DNA of 24,547 nucleotides from CAZOIA01 sp964579675 (GTDB taxonomy: Bacteria; Planctomycetota; Phycisphaerae; UBA1845; PWPN01). Under the pieces are notes generated by a model. The model was given only the letters and a program-made list of their open reading frames with translations, was not told where the DNA came from and did no database searches. The translations under genes were made by a program, and so were the position numbers. Every line of letters begins with the position of its first letter. Positions within the stretch are counted from its first letter, which is position 1. The stretch covers positions 1-24,547 of the forward strand of contig CAZOIA010000077.1 in NCBI GenBank assembly GCA_964579675.1, read 5' to 3'. Positions 1-7,826 of this stretch are shown here, piece after piece.

Positions 1-730
1 CTCCGACATGGGAATGATGCTTGGGAGAGATGCCAAGAGTGGCCTGCACCGCCTGGTACAGGCGCCCGCTTCTCTTGTTGAGGCTATAGTCACACGAAAC
101 AAAGACGTGCGGGGGTAACGCGGCGCCGCAGTGGTGCCGGAGAATCGGCGCCAGCGTGCCGGCCCCCATGTAGAAATCCGATATGAAGGCGAGGCGAGTT
201 CTGTCCGTCCCTTCAAGCACCGACCGGATCTTCTCGTCCAGGTACGCCATGCTGATTTCCTGACGCACCTCCACGTCGATAAGCTCCTCAATCACCCCGG
301 GGATATCGCGCGGCGGGTGCCCCTCGGCAAGGACGCGCTCGAGCCACACGGCGAAGACCTCTTCAATCCGGTACTCGTTGTCGTTTCCCCTTTCCTGTTC
401 GCGCCGGCCGAGGTCGGCTTCGCAGCGCATCCTCTCCTGCAGAAGCAGGAACGGTGATACGTACTCAGACCGCAGCCGCCGGTGATGCTTCAGGTAGAGA
501 TACCGGGCGGTAAAGAGCTTGATTTCGTCAGGATGGCACCTCCTGCGCAACAGAGTATCCCAAAGGTCCACGCTCTGGAGGCTGCGGACGCCCGTTTCGC
601 CAACACTCACACGTTCGACACGCGAATGAGCGTGCTCGGGTGTGCTCTCGATCGCCCGCGGCAGAGAGGCACTGGAGCTGTGGCTGGTAATGACAGCAGC
701 AGGAAGCGGATCAGAAGACCGAGGTATCAT
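1..730 (-). CDS. HAD-superfamily protein, paralogue of its upstream neighbour (partial, cut by left edge)
   Basis: I translated this open frame from the reverse complement; it runs off position 1 and about 243 residues are visible. Near residue 55 it carries DLWDTLLRRR, a HAD motif I with the two aspartates of the phosphohydrolase nucleophile region, and later FISDFYMG, a motif II with a serine. The last visible residues are HSHVG, where the neighbouring protein has LLFVGDNPHSD, so motif IV probably lies just beyond the edge. The protein aligns by eye with the N-terminal domain of the gene ending at 781, sharing a DTLLRRR core, an EADLG/EVDLG element and a following E-x-G-x-D-x-E-[YF]-R pattern. 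The gene starts about 50 bases after that gene ends, so it is the last visible gene of the polysaccharide operon. The ATG at 728-730 is the start I chose, but the first 45 residues look poorly conserved and the start is uncertain. The substrate is unknown. Confidence 0.8.
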   Translation of the reverse strand, partial: MIPRSSDPLPAAVITSHSSSASLPRAIESTPEHAHSRVERVSVGETGVRSLQSVDLWDTLLRRRCHPDEIKLFTARYLYLKHHRRLRSEYVSPFLLLQERMRCEADLGRREQERGNDNEYRIEEVFAVWLERVLAEGHPPRDIPGVIEELIDVEVRQEISMAYLDEKIRSVLEGTDRTRLAFISDFYMGAGTLAPILRHHCGAALPPHVFVSCDYSLNKRSGRLYQAVQATLGISPKHHSHVG

Positions 731-780
731 GCGGAGCCAGCATATCACATCGTCCGACCGTCGCCCAGCCTCCCCGGGCG

Positions 781-2889
781 TCAGAGGCGGCTTGCGGATC
801 GCGTTTCGAGCAGGTCGAAGAGGAAGTTGAGCAACGGGATCCGCGTGCGCTTCAGGATGGCTTCGGGCCAGAACTGCTGTCTGAGCGTCTCACGGAGGCG
901 GCGCGGAATGCCGAGAGGAGACCCGCCGAGAAGAATGTGCCTCCAGGATCCCTGGAACTCGTACGTGGAGACCTGGTGCACGCCGAAGTTCTCCACGTGT
1001 GAGTAGTCGACGAACGCTTTTGCCTCAGCGGCCGTCGGATAGAGAATGTACCGGCGCAGTTGATCGAGCACGGAAGGTCTCATCTCTTCAGCAGCAGCTG
1101 GGATTAACGGTGCGACCTCGAGGTACTGGCGGAAGTAGTCCTCGACGCCCTGGAAGACGGTTGCGAAATGGGTCCGCAAGTTCCGGCGTTCACTCTCAGT
1201 CAGCCTGACCAACGGCTTGACGCGGCCCCCCGCCGCGCTCGCAGCGCGATAGCCGGTGACGGCACCGTGAGGGGCGGAGGAGAACATCTCGAATACCGGC
1301 CCATTCTTGAAGATGACGTTCTCGATGTAGTCGTCGCGGCGACTGTCCGCCATGAACCCGTGCTTGTGGGAGCGGGGATGGTTGTCGGGGCCGACGCCGG
1401 TCAGGCCGAAGTAGAGGCCGTGAACGCAGGGGAAGCCGGGCGCTCCGCCCACGGCCCGGACGAGGTTGTCCTGAATCGATCCCTTCCATCCGATGTCCAC
1501 CACCCCCGCGTTGCCGATCCCGAGAAAACTCTTCTGAGCAAGGTACGTTCGCAGGAGGTCCCGAGCGCGATCGCGATGAAACCGGAAGCGGCGTTGCACC
1601 TCGGGGTCCGCCAGGAAGGCCCCGAAAGGCCGATGCGAGGCCGGATCTTCAATCGGGGCGTCCATATCCGCGAAGCCGCACCGGGCGGCCAGAGGCAGGA
1701 ATTCCTCAGGCGGCAGACTAAGGTTGCGCAGGAGCTGGTTCATCGATTGCCGATCGTACTGGTGCCACATGCGGTCCAACTCTGCCTGATCGAGACGCTC
1801 CATGCTTGGGAGGAACGTGGCCGCCCTGCTCACCGCGAGGTAGACCGCCTCGGGCATGACATCGCGGATGCCGAGTCGTCGGATGATCCGCCGGTACATC
1901 CTGAGAAACGTAAACCCCTCCCGCGACAGGAAAAAGAACCGATCGATCGAGAGTTCGCGGGCCTGCTCGATGACGTGCAGCGTGAATGCGATAAACGCAG
2001 GCGATAAGGTCAAACCAAGTCTGTAATGGGGAGACGGGTTGTCCTTGATGCAGGTGGTTACGGATTCGATGGTTTCGCGGCCCAGGCTGCCGATCCAGTA
2101 CGGGTTCTTCCGGCTAAGCCGTTCGAGAAGCTGAAGTCGGGCCCGCCGCTTGTGCTCGCGATCATCCCGGACCTGGACGGTGTCGATCCCGAGACCTCGG
2201 GGAACCCGGACATCGCTATGGGGATTATCACCCACGAAAAGCAGCTCGGATGGTCGCAGGTTCTCTGAGCGCAGAACGTGCCGGTAGAGCGTGCCCGCCC
2301 GCTTGGTCTTGAAGTCGGTGGAAGAGCAGTATCCGTCATCGAAGAGCGCGGCGAGGGCATGGTGTTTCAGCAAGCCCCATACGTCGTTGAGGTCGAGGTA
2401 GGTATCGGTAATGAAGATGAGCCGGCGGCCGTTTCGCTTGAGGACCGCGAGCGTCTCGGCGATACCGGGGTTCGGCAAAGTGGCGGTCTTCTCGAGCTCG
2501 ATCTCGCGGCGGACGATGGCGGCCACGAGATCCGGATTTGCCTCGCCGCGGCGGGATTCGTCAACCCAGCGGGCAGCCATCTCCGCCAGGCGAAACTCGT
2601 GGTCGTGCCCGCGAGCCTCGTTCGCACAGCCGAGATCCACCTCGAGCAAACGGCGCTTATGGCGAATCAGTGTCCAGTCGATCGCGGTACCATCGTCGGA
2701 GAGTCGGCGCGTGAGTTCCCGGGCCACGAGGTCCTTGATTGTCTCCGGCTCAATCCGCCGCCTGAGAAGCGTGTCGAAGACATCGAAAGCGATCACCTTC
2801 TTGCCCCGGGCCATCTTCGAGACGACGGCGGGCACAGAGCGGAGACCGACAACACGCGAGTCGGCGGCGGGCACGTCAGGCTCCTGCAT
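781..2889 (-). CDS. HAD-superfamily predicted hydrolase with long C-terminal domain (COG5610-like)
   Basis: With the start at 2889 the protein has about 702 residues. Residues 30-240 form a HAD-type domain: motif I FDVFDTLLRRR (D36 and D39), motif II FITDTY (T161), a lysine region FKTKRAG near 195, and motif IV VGDNPHSD (D221, D226). The remaining 450 residues have features I associate with the COG5610 type of predicted HAD hydrolase, for example FFLSREGF, a VSRAATF stretch and VVDIGWKGSIQ. Such proteins often sit among glycosyltransferases of surface-polysaccharide clusters, as here; the reaction is unknown. The frame is open up to 2985, but the ATG at 2887-2889 overlaps the preceding stop (2876-2878) by only 14 bases, which fits a coupled operon better than a 110-base overlap. 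MARGKK at 2814 is another possible start. A phosphatase or glycan-processing role is inferred from fold and context only. Confidence 0.85.
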   Translation of the reverse strand: MQEPDVPAADSRVVGLRSVPAVVSKMARGKKVIAFDVFDTLLRRRIEPETIKDLVARELTRRLSDDGTAIDWTLIRHKRRLLEVDLGCANEARGHDHEFRLAEMAARWVDESRRGEANPDLVAAIVRREIELEKTATLPNPGIAETLAVLKRNGRRLIFITDTYLDLNDVWGLLKHHALAALFDDGYCSSTDFKTKRAGTLYRHVLRSENLRPSELLFVGDNPHSDVRVPRGLGIDTVQVRDDREHKRRARLQLLERLSRKNPYWIGSLGRETIESVTTCIKDNPSPHYRLGLTLSPAFIAFTLHVIEQARELSIDRFFFLSREGFTFLRMYRRIIRRLGIRDVMPEAVYLAVSRAATFLPSMERLDQAELDRMWHQYDRQSMNQLLRNLSLPPEEFLPLAARCGFADMDAPIEDPASHRPFGAFLADPEVQRRFRFHRDRARDLLRTYLAQKSFLGIGNAGVVDIGWKGSIQDNLVRAVGGAPGFPCVHGLYFGLTGVGPDNHPRSHKHGFMADSRRDDYIENVIFKNGPVFEMFSSAPHGAVTGYRAASAAGGRVKPLVRLTESERRNLRTHFATVFQGVEDYFRQYLEVAPLIPAAAEEMRPSVLDQLRRYILYPTAAEAKAFVDYSHVENFGVHQVSTYEFQGSWRHILLGGSPLGIPRRLRETLRQQFWPEAILKRTRIPLLNFLFDLLETRSASRL

Positions 2890-3724
2890 GTGCGCGGGTC
2901 TCCGACGGGGGACGGGAGTCGTTGACCCGCAACCAGCCCAGATTGACGGCACTTCCATCCGTGCCTTCAACGGCCATTCGTTCAAGCGTGGACACGTCGA
3001 TTACTCCAATCTCGACCCGGTGAAACCCCGGTGGCAAATCGTCGAAGGGTACTTCGTCGCGGTACACCCGAGACCTGGGCCACCGGGACAACTCAAGCGC
3101 GGGGTCGTGATCTTTGCAGAAGAAGCCATGGCCCGCACGGTCGGGAGGAAGCAGCCCGGCGTCCTCGGGGTACACGTGCACGAAAATCTGGCAGCGATTG
3201 GGCACCGGACCGACTCTTTGCAGGAAACATCGCAGGACGTTGGCCTCGAAGGTGAAACCTCTTAACCGCACGCTGCCGCCGATGAGAACGTCGAGGTCGG
3301 CCACCGGCGGGCGCGACACGAAATGGAGCCGGTCCATCGCCTTGACCCGGGAGTGTTCGGCAAGGGCCTGCCTGAGCCGGCGTTGCAGCCGCCAGGCGGG
3401 TCTGACGATGTGGAACGCCAATCGCGCGCAACTGTAGATCATCCGGCAAACTCGATTGATCCCGCAGGCAAGACGAAACAGGCGGGAAGGAGGCCAACGC
3501 ATGATCGTTGCGGGCGGGAGCGTTTCGGAGAGGTAGACGGCCCATACGTCGGCCATTGACGGGACCGGGAGTATTCCCTCGGTGCCAACTCGCAGCCGGC
3601 GGGCTGCGTGCTTCCCACTGCGGCGGTAGAGTGTGAGCGTCGCGCGACGATAGACTAGAGGCAAGAGCCTGTCGCGACAGATCGGTCCCTGGCCGGGTAT
3701 CTGGTGTTTCCGCACGGCTCGCAT
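2876..3724 (-). CDS. Protein of unknown function with a C-terminal beta-rich domain found in polysaccharide-assembly proteins
   Basis: This 282-residue frame starts with ATG directly after the TAG stop of the upstream glycosyltransferase (tagATG), so translation is probably coupled. Residues 1-130 are rich in Arg and Leu, with a weakly hydrophobic stretch near 84-110 but no clear signal peptide or membrane helix. Residues 143-268 resemble the soluble C-terminal domain of many bacterial family-39-type membrane glycosyltransferases: GGSVRLRGF, then IFVHVYPEDAG, KDHDP, W-P-x-S-R-V-Y-R-D and LPPGFHRVEIGVID. Here that domain stands without the membrane enzyme. I do not recognise a catalytic motif. 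It may bind glycan or act as an accessory subunit; that is inference from context. The coding call is supported by its placement and by the absence of a better frame. Confidence 0.7.
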   Translation of the reverse strand: MRAVRKHQIPGQGPICRDRLLPLVYRRATLTLYRRSGKHAARRLRVGTEGILPVPSMADVWAVYLSETLPPATIMRWPPSRLFRLACGINRVCRMIYSCARLAFHIVRPAWRLQRRLRQALAEHSRVKAMDRLHFVSRPPVADLDVLIGGSVRLRGFTFEANVLRCFLQRVGPVPNRCQIFVHVYPEDAGLLPPDRAGHGFFCKDHDPALELSRWPRSRVYRDEVPFDDLPPGFHRVEIGVIDVSTLERMAVEGTDGSAVNLGWLRVNDSRPPSETRAHAGA

Positions 3725-5908
3725 CTATTCGGCCCCGACGGTGCTGTCGGGAGATTGGCAGAAGTACTTCTCGATCATCGGCACATAGCACCGCTCAGCG
3801 TCGAACCGGTACGCTTGCCGCATACCGACCCGGCGGATCACGTCAAGATCGTCAGGCATGTCCAATTGTCGAGCCACCTGCCACGCGAGTTCATCAGGGC
3901 GGTCGACAAACAGGTAATGCTCGCCAGGCATCAGGCCATAATCTACCGAGAAACGCCCGCCGAGCACAAGACACCCGCTCATCATGTCCCTGATCACCTT
4001 GGCGGTATCGATGTGGTCGTTGGAAGCTCCCGGCAGGTGGACGACCATCTTTGTGCCGGCCAACACGGACCGCAACGTCCGGTCGGCGGTGGGCTGGCTT
4101 ATCTGGAGGAACCCCGGGTGTTCGGCGAGTACCGACAGGTAAGGCCGGTTGGCGGGCGTGGTCTGCCCGACGTACAGGACGTGGATATCGCGGCCAAGCC
4201 ACTGCTCGAAGGCATCATCGCGGGCAAAGACCCGGCCATCCGTGGGAAGCAAGAACGAACCGGGGGCATGAATCCGCGCCTCGACCAGGCGGGCTGCGAC
4301 CCTGGCGTCAACGTGCAACAACGCCGCCCGGGCCCCCTTCGCAGCCGGGAACAGCACTCGACATCGCTGAATATCAGCCGGTGACAGGTCCCGGCAGGTG
4401 TGCGCGACCACGATGCCCGGCAGCTCGGCGATGAGATCGGCGGTCAACCGGTCGGGCTCGAACACGAAGGTGAGGTCGGGGGCAAAGTTGTGGATCGCCG
4501 CCAACTGCTCGGGGCCGATCCCCGCTGCCGCATCAACGAAGTGACAGAGCATTCGCTCGGCCCTCGACGGCGTGTGGGCCCGGTGGATCCGTTCGTCGCC
4601 GACGAAACAGACCCTGTACGTGGGCCTGGGTACCAGGGCTCTCGAATCCGGCAACTCAGGAATCTGGCGAGCGGGGTGATCGACGGCCTCTTGAGGGCAG
4701 ACGGGGGCTGGGACTATGCGGTCCAGGATCGGCACTCTCCGTCGAACGTGCCGGGCGAACTTCCGCCGCAGCATGCGCACCAGCAGGCGGGCGGGGTATT
4801 CCCTTTTCGCCGCCCAGTTCAGCGGCCCGGAGAGCATGAGGGCGGCCCGTAGCGACTGCATCGCATAGTCCTGGGCGATCTCGTGGGTCGGATCCCGTTC
4901 GACGACCGAAATGATGAACCGTTCCATGGCCTTGACCGCGTCGGGCCAGGCTGGCCAGGCTCTGGCCGTCTCGCCGGCGCCCTGCTTCAGTTTCTCGAGG
5001 AACTCCCGGCGACGTTGCAGACTGCGCAGATACTTGACGACCTCCATCTCATTCACACCGCGAACGACGATTCCATTCTCGCCGTGTCGCATGTACTCCT
5101 CGTGACCGGTAACGTCGGACGTGATGGCCGTCCCGCCGCAGTGCATCATCTCCAGCGGCGGTCCGAACATCCCCTCGACGGTGCTGAGCTTCACGAGCAC
5201 GTCACAGGAACGATAGACGGCGCCCACCTGGGCCATCGGGATCTGCGAGAACACGCGACGGACGCCCGCGTACCCGTTGCACGAGGACGGCGTCAGCAGC
5301 CAGATGTCCTTCAATCCTGCCTGCTGGCACAGGCGGATGGTGAGTTCGACCCGCTTGAACCCGACCCCGAGGGGACCTTCCACCAGCACCCGCATCCCTC
5401 CCCGGGGGCGGGACTCGACCACCTCCCCGTCGGGCTTGAACAGGCTCTTGTCGATCCCGTTCCGGACCACCGCCGCCTGCCGGTGGTAATTCTCCTCCAG
5501 GTACCGGGCGATCCACGACGCCTCCGTCACGATCGCCAGAGGCTGCCGATACGTGTAGTCCACCAGCGCCTTGGAGTCCGAGTCCTCTTCGTGGAAGAAA
5601 CGCGACTCAATCGACTGACAGAAGTAGGCGTACCACTTCGCCGGAACATGCGGCAGATCAAAAACGGACCGCCACCACGTCGCAATACTGATGTCGAACC
5701 GGCGATTGACGGAATCCGCGTGGCTCAGCAAGGGAAGCTTCACCGCCTCCGGTTTCCAGAAGAGGCGTTGGGGGTCGAACGGAACCTCCGTCACGATGGA
5801 AACGCGATGCCCCAGGCGACTCAGGCCCAACGCATGCTCCATGATGACGTTCGTGCCGCCGGAGATCTCGGGATAACCGAGCAGAAATGCAATGTCGTAC
5901 GATCTCAT
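3725..5908 (-). CDS. Two-domain glycosyltransferase (GT4-type plus CgeB-like domain)
   Basis: With the ATG at 5906-5908 the protein has about 727 residues. The first half is a GT-B glycosyltransferase: the N-terminal SGGTNVIMEHALGL loop follows the first strand, and the E-x7-E signature EGMFGPPLE (E245 and E253) precedes HCGGTAITSDVTGHEEY and a C-terminal helix. This is the retaining GT4 pattern that transfers a sugar from a nucleotide-sugar donor. A basic linker (about 370-400) leads to a second domain (430-710) that resembles CgeB-like glycosyltransferases, with LYVGQTTPANRPYL, a run DMMSGCLVLGGRF and DYGLMPGEHYLFVDRPDEL. It has no clear E-x7-E pair. A GTG at 5923 would add five residues and overlap the upstream stop (5916-5918); the ATG seven bases past that stop gives a typical GT4 beginning. 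The enzyme probably makes part of the glycan exported by Wzm/Wzt. Donor and linkage are not readable. Confidence 0.88.
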   Translation of the reverse strand: MRSYDIAFLLGYPEISGGTNVIMEHALGLSRLGHRVSIVTEVPFDPQRLFWKPEAVKLPLLSHADSVNRRFDISIATWWRSVFDLPHVPAKWYAYFCQSIESRFFHEEDSDSKALVDYTYRQPLAIVTEASWIARYLEENYHRQAAVVRNGIDKSLFKPDGEVVESRPRGGMRVLVEGPLGVGFKRVELTIRLCQQAGLKDIWLLTPSSCNGYAGVRRVFSQIPMAQVGAVYRSCDVLVKLSTVEGMFGPPLEMMHCGGTAITSDVTGHEEYMRHGENGIVVRGVNEMEVVKYLRSLQRRREFLEKLKQGAGETARAWPAWPDAVKAMERFIISVVERDPTHEIAQDYAMQSLRAALMLSGPLNWAAKREYPARLLVRMLRRKFARHVRRRVPILDRIVPAPVCPQEAVDHPARQIPELPDSRALVPRPTYRVCFVGDERIHRAHTPSRAERMLCHFVDAAAGIGPEQLAAIHNFAPDLTFVFEPDRLTADLIAELPGIVVAHTCRDLSPADIQRCRVLFPAAKGARAALLHVDARVAARLVEARIHAPGSFLLPTDGRVFARDDAFEQWLGRDIHVLYVGQTTPANRPYLSVLAEHPGFLQISQPTADRTLRSVLAGTKMVVHLPGASNDHIDTAKVIRDMMSGCLVLGGRFSVDYGLMPGEHYLFVDRPDELAWQVARQLDMPDDLDVIRRVGMRQAYRFDAERCYVPMIEKYFCQSPDSTVGAE

Positions 5909-5915
5909 ACCCCTG

Positions 5916-7043
5916 TCACCCACGGGTTCTGAGCGCGCCCAGAAGGACCCGCAACATTGCCTTCATGCAGAACCAGGGTCTTGCCAGATCCGCCTCGAGT
6001 GTGGTCATCGTGGACCCGAGTCGCCGGATCGACTCATCGCCCCGGCGAGTCAGTTCCTCCAACTCCCGCAGGTACGCGTCTCTCTCATCGATCATCTTCG
6101 CCTGGGAGGCGAGGGCTGCGTCGCGGTCATCGATGAGCGCGGCCTGTCGGCGTATTGCCTCGTCTCGCTCGTCGATTGCCTTGGCCTGACAGGCAATGGT
6201 GTCATCGCGCTGTCTGACCAGCTCATCCTGCTGTCTTATGAGTGCATCGCGCTCGTCGATCAGCCTCGATTGCTTCTGGATCGCCCGGTAGCGCTGCTCC
6301 GCCATCTCCGTCACGTCGGCAACCTGAATTCGCGACAATTCCAGTCCGGCCTGGAACTGGTAGATTCTCAGCTTGTCCTCAAGATTGTTCCTGGCCATGG
6401 CCCGGTACAGCTTGTCTCCCTTGGGAAACAGCACCCCCAGGCCCCAGGAGTGCGGGAACTCGAAACTGGTGTTCTGATCCCGAATCTCGCGCCAGAAGCG
6501 GGCTGAACCGTAGCCCGTTGACGGCGCGACGTCATGGAACAGGACAACGCCGTTAGGCTTGAGCTTGGGGAGCCAAGTATGATAATCCTCCGAAACCGCT
6601 TCGTAAGTGTGAAGCCCATCGATGTGCAGCACGTCCACCGATTCGTCCTCAACCGAATCCAATGCTTCTGAGAACAGCATCCTCAGGAGAACGACATCGA
6701 TGTCGGCGAAGTACCGGGAAACGATATTCTTGACTGACTCGTAGACCCCTTCATCGTATGGCCCGGTGTGTTCGTCGCCCTTCCAGGTGTCGATCGCGAT
6801 GCAACGCGTGTTCAGACCAGCATCCTTGACGGCCTGGCAGAAGGCGAAAAATGATGTCCCCTTGTGCGCTCCGAGTTCGACGACCCGCGTCGGCCTAACG
6901 AAATAAACCAGGTCGTACGCGAATCTGCGGTGGCCGCTCCAGGGATAGACCGCCATTTGGGGGCACAACTGCTCCGCCTCGAACTTCGGATCACGGATTT
7001 CCCACACCAGCCTACTCAACCGCAGACACCTCAGAACCGACAA
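5916..7043 (-). CDS. SAM-dependent methyltransferase (Methyltransf_24 type) with C-terminal coiled-coil tail
   Basis: The protein has 375 residues from a TTG at 7041-7043. Residues 50-210 form a class I methyltransferase fold: VVELGAHKGTS (56-64) is the SAM-binding motif I, AIDTW follows the second strand, and VDVLHIDGLHTYE (137-148) and GVVLFHDV complete the pattern. From about 245 to 350 the chain is a coiled coil. Residues 261-344 are six 14-residue repeats around x-I-D-E-R-D-A-x-I-x-x-Q-A-x. The tail ends in a basic, partly hydrophobic segment (355-372) that could touch a membrane. The gene lies in the same frame as the preceding one, separated by one TAG and six codons, with no nearby ATG. 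A methyltransferase with a rigid tail beside Wzm/Wzt suggests chain capping and length control as in WbdD; this is inference. The substrate is unknown. Confidence 0.87.
   Translation of the reverse strand: MSVLRCLRLSRLVWEIRDPKFEAEQLCPQMAVYPWSGHRRFAYDLVYFVRPTRVVELGAHKGTSFFAFCQAVKDAGLNTRCIAIDTWKGDEHTGPYDEGVYESVKNIVSRYFADIDVVLLRMLFSEALDSVEDESVDVLHIDGLHTYEAVSEDYHTWLPKLKPNGVVLFHDVAPSTGYGSARFWREIRDQNTSFEFPHSWGLGVLFPKGDKLYRAMARNNLEDKLRIYQFQAGLELSRIQVADVTEMAEQRYRAIQKQSRLIDERDALIRQQDELVRQRDDTIACQAKAIDERDEAIRRQAALIDDRDAALASQAKMIDERDAYLRELEELTRRGDESIRRLGSTMTTLEADLARPWFCMKAMLRVLLGALRTRG
6012..6263 (-). repeat. Six 42-base coding repeats that build the coiled-coil tail
   Basis: Six consecutive 14-residue units (residues 261-344 of the methyltransferase) begin LIDERDALI, LVRQRDDTI, AIDERDEAI, LIDDRDAAL, MIDERDAYL and LTRRGDESI. 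On the plus strand the same pattern appears as recurring tcatcgat/tcgtcgat blocks. Fourteen residues are two heptads, so the unit fits a continuous coiled coil. Copies have diverged at the DNA level but keep the period exactly. Confidence 0.85.
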
Positions 7044-7058
7044 TCCGTCAGTCAGCGT

Positions 7059-7730
7059 CTAGCTTGTTCTTCTCAAGAAACCGTTCGGATTGAAACCCAT
7101 CTTGAATTTCTCGCGCATCGGGTCTGCGCAAAAACGGGGGTTCCCCTCCAGGAATTCAAGAACCGCGGCCATCGGTCCCGGCCCCGAGTCTGGCGCGTAG
7201 TCCGTGTGGACGGGATGGCCGCCCATGTTCGTGTCCTCCACTATCACGTAGCTGCCCGGCGTCACGAACCCATGGTATAGCCGCAATTCCTCCAGTACGT
7301 GCTCTGTGTTGTGGGCCGAGTCCAGGATAACCAGCACTTTGTCACCAGGGCGTATGGACTGTCTTACCCGCTGGAGCGTGCTTTCCGACGTGGATGAGCC
7401 TACGATGTACTCTATCCTTTCATGCCGGGGAAGACCTTCCCGGGTCTCCACGTCGATCGTCACGACCTTTCCTTTCCCGATCTGATCAAGAACGGCGGCC
7501 AGAAAGAGAGCGCTTCCCCCATAAGCCGTCCCGGATTCGATGATGACGTCTGGCTGGATCTCGGCCACGATTTCCTGGTAGATCCACAGGTCCAGCGGGC
7601 ACTTGAGCGTCTGCACGCCCAGCCAGAACGTATTCGCCCAGACCCGCGAGTAGTAGTAGAGTTTGTGAAATGCCTCTACGATCTCGTCCTCTGTCTGGTT
7701 CATGGGCTCGACCCGTTCAGTACCCGGCAT
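7059..7730 (-). CDS. CmcI-family methyltransferase/hydroxylase-like protein
   Basis: The 223-residue protein fits the cephalosporin hydroxylase (CmcI) family, a class I SAM-binding fold whose members in surface-polysaccharide and glycolipid loci are usually O-methyltransferases of sugars. Visible marks are WLGVQTLKCPLDLWIYQEI (37-55), the glycine-rich loop ESGTAYGGSALFLA (65-78), VVTIDVETR (89-97), VILDSAHN (134-141), VIVEDTN (162-168) and the C-terminal KFKMGFNPNGFLRR. D137, H140 and E165-D166 are the likely metal or SAM-site residues by family analogy. Length is normal for the family. GGAGG ten bases before the ATG at 7728-7730 and AAGGA touching it support this start over the internal ATG at 7703. 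It follows wzt after 96 bases containing a six-base-pair stem-loop (7776-7790). Sugar methylation for the exported glycan is inferred. Confidence 0.88.
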   Translation of the reverse strand: MPGTERVEPMNQTEDEIVEAFHKLYYYSRVWANTFWLGVQTLKCPLDLWIYQEIVAEIQPDVIIESGTAYGGSALFLAAVLDQIGKGKVVTIDVETREGLPRHERIEYIVGSSTSESTLQRVRQSIRPGDKVLVILDSAHNTEHVLEELRLYHGFVTPGSYVIVEDTNMGGHPVHTDYAPDSGPGPMAAVLEFLEGNPRFCADPMREKFKMGFNPNGFLRRTS

Positions 7731-7775
7731 TCCTTCGTTTCCTCCCTGCGGGGCAAGCGGGCCGCCTTCGCTCGG

Positions 7776-7790
7776 CGCGGGTGTCCCGCG
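7776..7790 (-). other. Small stem-loop between wzt and the CmcI-like gene
   Basis: CGCGGG and CCCGCG are separated by three bases, giving a perfect six-base-pair hairpin in the 96-base gap between the stop of wzt (7827) and the next start (7730). There is no U-run after it in the direction of transcription, so it is not an intrinsic terminator. It could be an RNA-stability or processing element, or chance in GC-rich DNA. Confidence 0.35.
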
Positions 7791-7826
7791 TCTCGCAGCG
7801 CAGGTTATCTCTCCGCCAACGTCCCG

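Noticed and set aside
131..1006. Plus-strand frames near the left edge
   Set aside because: The reverse strand encodes a HAD protein with a paralogue next door, so these are shadows.
4883..5932. A 349-residue plus-strand frame
   Set aside because: It lies opposite the GT4 domain with its conserved motifs. The composition is rich in Arg, His and Pro, as expected of an antisense shadow.
6012..6263. Possible CRISPR-like or minisatellite array
   Set aside because: The 42-base period lies wholly in frame and encodes regular 14-residue coiled-coil units; there are no repeat-spacer boundaries.
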